A DNA stretch of 13,355 bases from Eubacteriales bacterium (lineage in GTDB: Bacteria > Bacillota > Clostridia > Oscillospirales > CAG-272), in NCBI GenBank assembly GCA_028709565.1, contig JAQVWU010000034.1, forward strand, positions 1 through 13,355, given 5' to 3'. A program made the translations under genes and the position numbers. Of the stretch, positions 8,207-13,355 are shown in pieces. The stretch's first letter is position 1, and each line of letters opens with the position of its first letter. The notes below the pieces were generated by a model. The model was not told where the DNA came from. It saw nothing but the letters and a program-made list of their open reading frames with translations, and did not search any database.

Positions 8207-8226
8207 GAGCCAAACATTAAATTTTA

Positions 8227-8255
8227 TTGACAAATATACAATTTTGTTTTATAAT
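8227..8255 (+). promoter_or_regulatory. Consensus sigma-A promoter of the plus-strand lipoprotein
   Basis: TTGACA (8227-8232), exactly 17 bp, then TATAAT (8250-8255): a full consensus match. The start would be near 8262, with a leader of about 49 nt. Its -35 box is 20 bp from the -35 box of the divergent cysE promoter. Confidence 0.88.
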
Positions 8256-8310
8256 TGTATAATGAAAATTATGCGCATGAATAATATACACTGAACAGAG
8301 GTAATAAAAA

Positions 8311-9783
8311 ATGCTAAAACAATCTGTCGCTATCATATTATTATTGATCACACTGTCCATAAATATCATATCCTGCGCGGAATCCTCCGTCATCTCAGGG
8401 CAGCCGGATGATTCGCTGACTACCCTTGGGGAGGAAGCGGCGCAGGAGGAAACGAATAGAGGCGATATAAAAGACAATGTTCCCGCGCTTGATTTTGAGG
8501 GCAGAGAATTTCGGGTGATATATCACGATTCACAATATCAAAAGATGGATATTGTGGCGGAAACCTTAAACGGAGATATCATAAACGACGCTGTTTATCA
8601 TCGCAATATGGCGGTTGAAGAACGTCTCGGTGTTAAAATATTACCTATTGCCGGGGGAGCGGGCAGTACGGGAGTCATTGATATAGTGAAGCCTTCAATA
8701 GTTTCCGCGTCTGATGATTACGATCTGGTTGTCAGCCACGCACTTCGTACCGCAGCTCTGGTACCCGAAGGACTGTTTACCGATTGGTATTCCATACCGC
8801 ACATAGAACTTAATCAGCCATGGTGGATAGACCGCGCGGTTGAGCAGCTGACGGTCGGAAACCGCGCCTACCTTATGGTAGGTGATTATGCGCTCATCAC
8901 CATAGGCGGCACCTATTGTATGTATTTCAACAAAGAACTGGGCGCAAACAACAACATAGATCCCAATGATATGTACGCTGTTGTTCTGGAAGGAAATTGG
9001 ACATACAATAAGATGTTTGACACGGTAAAAGATTTAGCTTATGATATTGACGGCGACGGAACCATGACCGATACCGATCAATACGGATTGTTTACCACAA
9101 CAAACAGTCCCGCCGTTACTTATTTATGGGCGTTTGATGCCCCGCTTACCACACGTGATGCCGATAATATGCCGGAACTTTCCTTGAATCAAACCAAATG
9201 GTCCTCAATTGTCGATATGGTTTACAATCTTTATTATGAAAATCCCGGCACATATTCTACGAAAGATCAGGAGAGCGTGTTTCTGATGTTCCGCAACGGC
9301 AATATATTTTTACTTAACGCCAACTTCCAAACATCAATATCATTCAGAGATCTGGAATTTGAATACGGAATCATTCCATACCCCAAATTCGATAATAATC
9401 AGGAGAATTATCTGACTATGGTTGACGGTTTCCATACGTTGTTTGCCGTTCCTGTCACAAGCCGGGATTTATCTTTTGTGGGCGCGGTAACCGAATTGTT
9501 AAACGCCGAAAGTTACCGTCAGGTGGTGCCCTTGTATTATGAAACGGCGCTGAAAGTAAAATATGCGCGTGATAACGAGAGCGTTCAGATTATGGATATG
9601 ATTCTCAGCGGACGTACCTTTGATTTTGGTTATTTTTATGACAACTGGACGGGTTTTGCGTTTATGCTCCAGACACTGATGCAAAATAAAGATAATAATT
9701 TTGCTTCTTATTACGCTGCTCAGGAAACCAAGGCTGTCAGGCAATTCGAATCGGTTATGGAAGCATACCTTACGCTGGAATAA
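8311..9783 (+). CDS. Solute-binding-protein-like lipoprotein with a calcium-type loop
   Basis: This is a 490-aa predicted lipoprotein anchored outside the membrane. The signal ends in lipobox IISC with Cys22 as lipidation site, followed by an acidic linker to about residue 58. The mature part begins FEGREFRVI and then INDAVYHRNMAVEER, both echoed in the lipoprotein at the right edge. Other landmarks are QPWW (169-172), GDY (191-193), FNK (206-208), GNWTYNKM and GIIPYPKFD. Residues 245-256 read DIDGDGTMTDTD, an EF-hand/dockerin-style calcium loop with acidic side chains at positions 1, 3, 5 and 12. This resembles extracellular solute-binding proteins of family 1, but no transporter subunits are beside it, so ligand and partner are unknown. 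AGAGG at 8297-8301 lies 9 nt before the ATG, downstream of a consensus promoter. Confidence 0.88.
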   Translation: MLKQSVAIILLLITLSINIISCAESSVISGQPDDSLTTLGEEAAQEETNRGDIKDNVPALDFEGREFRVIYHDSQYQKMDIVAETLNGDIINDAVYHRNMAVEERLGVKILPIAGGAGSTGVIDIVKPSIVSASDDYDLVVSHALRTAALVPEGLFTDWYSIPHIELNQPWWIDRAVEQLTVGNRAYLMVGDYALITIGGTYCMYFNKELGANNNIDPNDMYAVVLEGNWTYNKMFDTVKDLAYDIDGDGTMTDTDQYGLFTTTNSPAVTYLWAFDAPLTTRDADNMPELSLNQTKWSSIVDMVYNLYYENPGTYSTKDQESVFLMFRNGNIFLLNANFQTSISFRDLEFEYGIIPYPKFDNNQENYLTMVDGFHTLFAVPVTSRDLSFVGAVTELLNAESYRQVVPLYYETALKVKYARDNESVQIMDMILSGRTFDFGYFYDNWTGFAFMLQTLMQNKDNNFASYYAAQETKAVRQFESVMEAYLTLE

Positions 9784-9825
9784 CAGATTAAAATAGTATA
9801 CAGAAAGTGATATTATAATATAATA

Positions 9826-11388
9826 ATGAAAAATACAAACGGCAAAAAAGTACGTATGCTGTTGGTGTATCCCGATTATACGGACCGTGACAGTGCAGGT
9901 CGTACCTCGGGAGGCAACTACAGCGAAGGGTTGGCCTCCATTTCCGCTGTTTTAAAGCAAAGCGGGCATCAAGTCGAATTAATGCATCTTTTATATCTGC
10001 ATGAAGAGGCGGATTTTAAATCAAAGCTTATTGCGCAGGAAAACCAACAAGAGGCAGGATTCTATGATATCATAGGTTTTTCCATTCGTACCACCGCTCT
10101 CCCCGACTCGAAAAACTATATAAAATGGGCAAAAGAAGTATGCCCGGAAGCATTTGTCATTTGCGGCAGTTACCATGTCACTCTGGTTCCGGAAGAGGTA
10201 TTGACCATTGACGGAGTGGACGCTGTCTGTGTCGGTGACGGTGAGTATGCCGAACTGGACCTGTGCAATGCTATGACAGAAGGCGTTGATTATACCGATA
10301 TTGAAAGTTTATATTTTAAATTGCCCGACGGTTCGTTCAAAAAAAATCCGGTTCGTCCGATATTCGAGGACCTGGAAAGAATCCCCATACCCGATTTTGA
10401 TTTGTTTGATTATGATAATTTGGACAGTGTAAAAATCAATACTGCAATCGTAATGATGAGCCGCGGATGTTTGTTTTCATGTACCTATTGCGGCAATTCG
10501 CAGTTTCGCAATGTTTATCCGAACCGAAAAAAATATGCGCGTTTCCGTTCACCTGAAAACAGTATTTTATATTTAAAAACACTGCTTAACAAACATCCCC
10601 AAATTAAATATCTGAATTTTCGTGACGCCATATTCAATATGTATCCTGCCTGGTTTGATGAATTCATCGAATTGTATAAAAAAGAGATTAATTTACCTTT
10701 TACATGCAATCTTCGTTTTGATGTACTCACGGAAGATACGGTTATAAAAATGAAGGAAGCCGGTTGTTATACCATTGATATCGGTGTGGAAAGCGGAGAT
10801 AATGAAATACGTACGAAATATCTTAAACGTGTAATGACCGATGAGATGATGATAGACGCCAGCGAATGGTTCCATAAACATGGCATTAACGTTTTGACAT
10901 ATAATATTGTGGGTTTGCCGTATGAGGATTTGCATCGCGCATTAAAAACAATAAAACTTAACGCCCGTTTAAAAAGCGACCGGATTATCGCCAATATATT
11001 TTATCCATATCCCATGACTGTATTGCACGATATTGCAAAAGAAGCCGGTTTTGTACCCGATGTAATCCCGCCTGACTGCCGTGTCCCGTTAAAACAAAAA
11101 CAATTTCCCGAACATGAAGTGCTGTTCGCCGCCAATTTTTTTATGTATTATGTAAAACGTTATAAATGGGCTTTTAAACACGGACGCATAGGGCGTATAT
11201 ACGAGAAATGGCTGGATTTCTGGTTCACCGGTCCTATTACCCCGCGTCGCCTTCTCGTGTTTATAAGTGACCTTTTCGAAAGTATGCGCAAAACACTCAG
11301 GCGCATATTAGTAAATAATTTCCCAAAACTTTATTTGTTTCTGCGCAACGGCAAATTAAAAAAACAAGCACAAAATGTTGTTAAATAA
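9826..11388 (+). CDS. B12-binding-domain radical SAM protein of unknown substrate
   Basis: This is a 520-aa cytoplasmic enzyme predicted to bind cobalamin and an iron-sulfur cluster. The N-terminal part (about 10-140) is a Rossmann-like B12-binding domain: strand VRMLLVYPDY, then the GLASISAVLKQSGHQVE helix, DIIGFSIRT and the VCVGDGE signature. The classical DxHxxG histidine motif is not seen, as is usual in this enzyme group. The radical SAM core has CxxxCxxC at Cys215, Cys219 and Cys222, which holds the [4Fe-4S] cluster, and GVESGDNE further on. The C-terminus is basic and amphipathic. Related enzymes do methylations or ring chemistry in secondary and lipid metabolism, but nothing here fixes the substrate. 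It lies 42 nt after the lipoprotein gene and may be cotranscribed. No good ribosome-binding site precedes the ATG; a TATAAT at 9814-9819 stands 7 nt before it. Confidence 0.9.
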   Translation: MKNTNGKKVRMLLVYPDYTDRDSAGRTSGGNYSEGLASISAVLKQSGHQVELMHLLYLHEEADFKSKLIAQENQQEAGFYDIIGFSIRTTALPDSKNYIKWAKEVCPEAFVICGSYHVTLVPEEVLTIDGVDAVCVGDGEYAELDLCNAMTEGVDYTDIESLYFKLPDGSFKKNPVRPIFEDLERIPIPDFDLFDYDNLDSVKINTAIVMMSRGCLFSCTYCGNSQFRNVYPNRKKYARFRSPENSILYLKTLLNKHPQIKYLNFRDAIFNMYPAWFDEFIELYKKEINLPFTCNLRFDVLTEDTVIKMKEAGCYTIDIGVESGDNEIRTKYLKRVMTDEMMIDASEWFHKHGINVLTYNIVGLPYEDLHRALKTIKLNARLKSDRIIANIFYPYPMTVLHDIAKEAGFVPDVIPPDCRVPLKQKQFPEHEVLFAANFFMYYVKRYKWAFKHGRIGRIYEKWLDFWFTGPITPRRLLVFISDLFESMRKTLRRILVNNFPKLYLFLRNGKLKKQAQNVVK

Positions 11389-11416
11389 AGTTTTTCATCT
11401 GATTTGTAAAAAGCTG

Positions 11417-11445
11417 TTGACATAAGATATAAATCATTATAGAAT
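11417..11445 (+). promoter_or_regulatory. Sigma-A promoter of the DUF1292 gene
   Basis: TTGACA (11417-11422), a 17-bp spacer and TAGAAT (11440-11445). It starts 28 nt after the stop of the radical SAM gene, so the DUF1292 gene can be expressed independently. Confidence 0.82.
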
Positions 11446-11483
11446 ATACCAACGATTAATTTATTTAGCGGGAGGTTTTCGCA

Positions 11484-11771
11484 ATGGCAGACGATCTTTA
11501 CGGTGATGAAATTTATACGCTCACAGATGAAGACGGTAATGAAAATCAATTTGAGTTGATAGGAAACCGTGAGATAGACGGTTCCACATATTTGGCATTA
11601 GTGCCTATCGATGATAATGAAGAGGAGGAGTATGTAATTCTTAAGGTTGAATTGGATGATGACGGTGAAGAATCACTGGTTACAATTAATGATGATGATG
11701 AGTTTGACCGTGTAGCCGATATATTTGATGATGAATTATTCGGTACGGTAGATTACGATGACGATATTTAA
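11484..11771 (+). CDS. DUF1292 family acidic protein (YrzB-like)
   Basis: This is a 95-aa protein of the DUF1292 family, found throughout Firmicutes, with no established biochemical role. It is strikingly acidic: 36 of 95 residues are Asp or Glu against three Lys/Arg. The family core is visible as YTLTDEDGNENQFELI, then the YLALVPID stretch followed by EEEEYVILKVE, and a closing segment of the type DEFDRVADIFDDEL. No signal peptide or membrane segment is present, so it is probably cytoplasmic. GGGAGG at 11470-11475 lies 8 nt before the ATG. In many Firmicutes this gene follows alaS and the ruvX/yrrK gene. Here it stands alone with its own promoter and terminator. Confidence 0.88.
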   Translation: MADDLYGDEIYTLTDEDGNENQFELIGNREIDGSTYLALVPIDDNEEEEYVILKVELDDDGEESLVTINDDDEFDRVADIFDDELFGTVDYDDDI

Positions 11772-11813
11772 TAAAAATAATATTATATGGTAATTGGTAA
11801 TACTGTACAACAA

Positions 11814-11846
11814 TCAGACGGTGAATAAAGTCACCGTCTGACATTT
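11814..11846 (+). terminator. Intrinsic terminator after the DUF1292 gene
   Basis: Perfect 11-bp stem, TCAGACGGTGA and TCACCGTCTGA, with a 6-nt loop ATAAAG, followed by a short CATTTT. The stem is strong but the T run is short, so some read-through is possible. The 43 bases between the stop codon and the stem show nothing else. Confidence 0.75.
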
Positions 11847-11894
11847 TGGGCATTCTGCATAAATTAAATGCATTTCTTTTGTAACTTATTGATG

Positions 11895-11923
11895 TTTAAT
11901 TTTTGTGGGTTTTATGATATAAT
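11895..11923 (+). promoter_or_regulatory. Extended -10 promoter upstream of the structured RNA
   Basis: A perfect -10 box TATAAT (11918-11923) is preceded by TG one base upstream (11915-11916), the extended -10 form, which makes up for a poor -35 (TTTAAT at 11895-11900, 17-bp spacer). Predicted start near 11930. A weaker alternative -10 (TATACT, 12000-12005) would start a shorter RNA near 12012. Confidence 0.6.
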
Positions 11924-11960
11924 TAACTTACAGCAAAAGCACAACGAATGCCTCTACACC

Positions 11961-11993
11961 CCGGTTAAACAAACAAGTAATAATTTAATCCGG
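11961..11993 (+). repeat. Inverted repeat (hairpin) in the leader of the structured RNA
   Basis: CCGGTTAAA (11961-11969) pairs with TTTAATCCGG (11984-11993) with a single bulged T and a 14-nt A-rich loop. It lies between the predicted transcript start and the RNA core, so it may be a 5' domain or a segment removed by processing. Confidence 0.45.
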
Positions 11994-12028
11994 ATTTTAT
12001 ATACTGTAACAAAAGGCAACCTAAAACC

Positions 12029-12250
12029 TTCGTTAATATTCCTGCTTAGTTTGTGATATTTCAAGTAATTAAACCCACAAAGAATAAATGGAGTCCGGAC
12101 TTCCGTAATGGGAATGCAGACCTCCCCCTCAATCCTGCTTTTATCACGGTTGAACGGGACGCTGGGAGCACAAGATTATGGAGAGGACACCTACCTTGCA
12201 GAGCAGGGTTTCTTAATTCTTGATTTACACGGCTCGGTGGGGTATTTTTA
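12029..12250 (+). ncRNA. Structured non-coding RNA, 6S-like or raiA-like (class not settled)
   Basis: There is no plausible ORF here, yet the block is much richer in G and C than the DNA around it and folds well. Local helices that can be read directly: TTTGTG (12050-12055) with CACAAA (12076-12081); GGAG (12090-12093) with CTCC (12122-12125), enclosing TTCC/GGAA around a 6-nt loop; and ATCCTGCT (12132-12139) with AGCAGGGT (12202-12209), eight pairs. The 3' side ends in GGGGTA followed by a T-rich run at about 12246, which can serve as terminator. In favour of 6S RNA, segments GATATTT, CCCACAAAGAAT and CACCTACCTTGC resemble, in the same order, parts of E. coli 6S RNA. Against it, the fold seems to have several compact domains, which suits a raiA-type motif. 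It is not RNase P RNA (no GAGGAAAGTCC-like core) or tmRNA. The ends are approximate. Confidence 0.68.
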
Positions 12251-12269
12251 TTTATAAAATTAAATTTCC

Positions 12270-12274
12270 GGAGG
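12270..12274 (+). promoter_or_regulatory. Ribosome-binding site that reveals the TTG start
   Basis: GGAGG 8 nt before TTG 12283. It is the reason for calling a TTG start: no in-frame ATG lies nearby, and the lipoprotein signal begins exactly at this codon. Confidence 0.8.
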
Positions 12275-12282
12275 AACAAAAT

Positions 12283-13355
12283 TTGAAAAAAATAATTTCT
12301 GTGATTCTATGCTGCCTGATTACGCTGACTGTAATCGTTTCCTGTTCCGACAATACAAATGTTAATACAGCTGACGGCGTTACAACCGCTTCGGATGTAC
12401 AGAATGAGGAAACAGAAATCATGGATAACCTGCCCGATTCGAATTTTGAAGGTTATACATTCACCGTATTAACCATTGTTGATTCAATCGGCATCGAAGA
12501 AGCTGACGGAGAGGTTTTAAACGACGCCGAATATGCACGCGATGTAAAAGCAGAAGAGCGCTTTAACATTGATATCGAAGCCGAATTTCACGAAAACTAT
12601 GCGGAAGTTACCGCACAGTTTAAGAAGGCTGTTGCCGCCCAGACCGATGACTATGATATGGTTTTTATTCATATGGTTGAGGGCGCTTCTATTGCGTCGA
12701 GCGGACACTATTATCCCATCAATGACCTCGAATATATTGATATCGATAAAATATGGTGGGATGACGACGCGGAAAACGGTTTCCGAATCGGGGGTAAGTT
12801 ATTTCTTGCCGCCGGAGATATTCTGCCGGACACGCTGCTGCGTACATCCTGTATGGCGTTTAATAAGAATTTGTTCGACAACTACAATTTAACATACCCC
12901 TATCAACCGGCATACGACGGCAAATGGACGCTTGATGATTTATCGGCACTTACAAAGGATATAACCCGGGACTTGAATGGTGACGGTCAAATAACAGAAA
13001 AAGACGATTTGTTTGGTTTGACCAGCTGGTATCTTGACAGTCCCTATAGCTTTTATTACGGAGCAGGCGGTACAATTATAAAAAAAGATGAATATGATAT
13101 GCCTGAACTCAATCTTGATATCGAAAAAAATCTCGCCATTTACATGAAGATTTATGATGTGGTAATTACCAATAACTCCAATTATCATACCGATATTAAC
13201 ACTTACGAAAACGCTTATTCAACATTTTATGAAGGAAGAGCGTTGTTTTGTGAAATCGCGCTGACCCATTTAAGCGGTGATAAATGGCGGAACATGGAAC
13301 AGGATTACGGGATTGTACCGATTCCGAAATTCGATGCCGAAGATGGGAAGAGCAC
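12283..13355 (+). CDS. Solute-binding-protein-like lipoprotein, TTG start, 3' end cut off
   Basis: This is the third member of the lipoprotein set in the window. 357 codons are visible and the frame is still open at the window end. The signal MKKIISVILCC leads to lipobox IVSC, with lipidation predicted at Cys21. An acidic/Thr linker to about 52 precedes NFEGYTFTV and EVLNDAEYARDVKAEER, the same opening as the lipoprotein at 8311. WW is at 158-159 and FNK at 193-195. Residues 230-241 read DLNGDGQITEKD, an EF-hand/dockerin-type loop with Asp/Asn at positions 1, 3, 5 and 12, and GIVPIPKFD follows near the edge. Ligand unknown; any transporter genes downstream are outside the window. It begins about 33 nt after the structured RNA, so that RNA could act as its leader. 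Confidence 0.88.
   Translation, partial: MKKIISVILCCLITLTVIVSCSDNTNVNTADGVTTASDVQNEETEIMDNLPDSNFEGYTFTVLTIVDSIGIEEADGEVLNDAEYARDVKAEERFNIDIEAEFHENYAEVTAQFKKAVAAQTDDYDMVFIHMVEGASIASSGHYYPINDLEYIDIDKIWWDDDAENGFRIGGKLFLAAGDILPDTLLRTSCMAFNKNLFDNYNLTYPYQPAYDGKWTLDDLSALTKDITRDLNGDGQITEKDDLFGLTSWYLDSPYSFYYGAGGTIIKKDEYDMPELNLDIEKNLAIYMKIYDVVITNNSNYHTDINTYENAYSTFYEGRALFCEIALTHLSGDKWRNMEQDYGIVPIPKFDAEDGKS

Noticed and set aside
8217..8477. Minus-strand ORF of 86 codons over the second lipoprotein start
   Set aside because: It covers the consensus plus-strand promoter and the lipoprotein signal region and has no start signal of its own.
11393..11418. Weak inverted repeat after the radical SAM gene as a terminator
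   Set aside because: About seven mostly A-T pairs with no T run after it; the region is better explained by the TTGACA promoter that overlaps its end.
12029..12250. RNase P RNA, tmRNA or SRP RNA as the identity of the structured RNA
   Set aside because: No GAGGAAAGTCC-like P RNA core, no tRNA-like end with CCA and tag frame, and no SRP GNAR-tetraloop helix can be seen.
12061..12279. Minus-strand ORF of 72 codons across the structured RNA
   Set aside because: It lies antisense to a strongly base-paired region, has no ribosome-binding site and gives a Pro/Arg-rich translation unlike the local proteins.
12569..12892. Plus-strand ORF of 107 codons in another frame inside the third lipoprotein
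   Set aside because: The frame from TTG 12283 is continuous to the window edge with a signal peptide and family motifs, so this is an out-of-frame shadow.

Overview
The window looks like chromosomal DNA from an anaerobic, low-to-moderate-GC Firmicute of the class Clostridia, possibly an uncultured gut lineage. This is an inference from strong GGAGG ribosome-binding sites, near-consensus sigma-A promoters, a DUF1292 protein, many lipobox (diderm-free) lipoproteins and a cysE-cysS gene pair. No species can be named from the sequence alone. I see no tRNA, rRNA, CRISPR array, transposase or phage gene.

Layout: (1) 1-4365, plus strand: the end of an oligopeptide/dipeptide ABC importer operon, with a partial inner-membrane permease (oppC type), two ATPases (oppD, oppF) and the lipoprotein substrate-binding subunit (oppA type), closed by a strong intrinsic terminator. 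A small AT-rich hairpin lies between oppF and oppA. (2) 4418-8206, minus strand: a three-gene unit reading cysE (serine acetyltransferase), cysS (cysteinyl-tRNA synthetase) and a solute-binding-protein-like lipoprotein. cysE and cysS share an ATGA overlap and the lipoprotein starts 8 nt after the cysS stop. A sigma-A promoter with a short hairpin-bearing leader drives it. (3) 8227-11388, plus strand: a divergently transcribed second lipoprotein of the same style, then a B12-binding-domain radical SAM protein. (4) 11417-11846: a very acidic DUF1292 protein with its own promoter and terminator. (5) 11895-12250: a promoter and a structured, G-rich non-coding RNA region of a recognisable 'conserved RNA' type (6S-like or raiA-like; class not settled). 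(6) 12283-end: a third lipoprotein of the family, starting with TTG and cut by the window edge.

The most unusual content is the set of three related orphan lipoproteins, none with a permease or ATPase beside it, one of them wired into the cysteine biosynthesis/charging operon, together with the structured RNA placed directly upstream of the third lipoprotein. The Opp transporter would bring in peptides and CysE/CysS would make and charge cysteine. The link between these and the orphan lipoproteins is suggested only by position.
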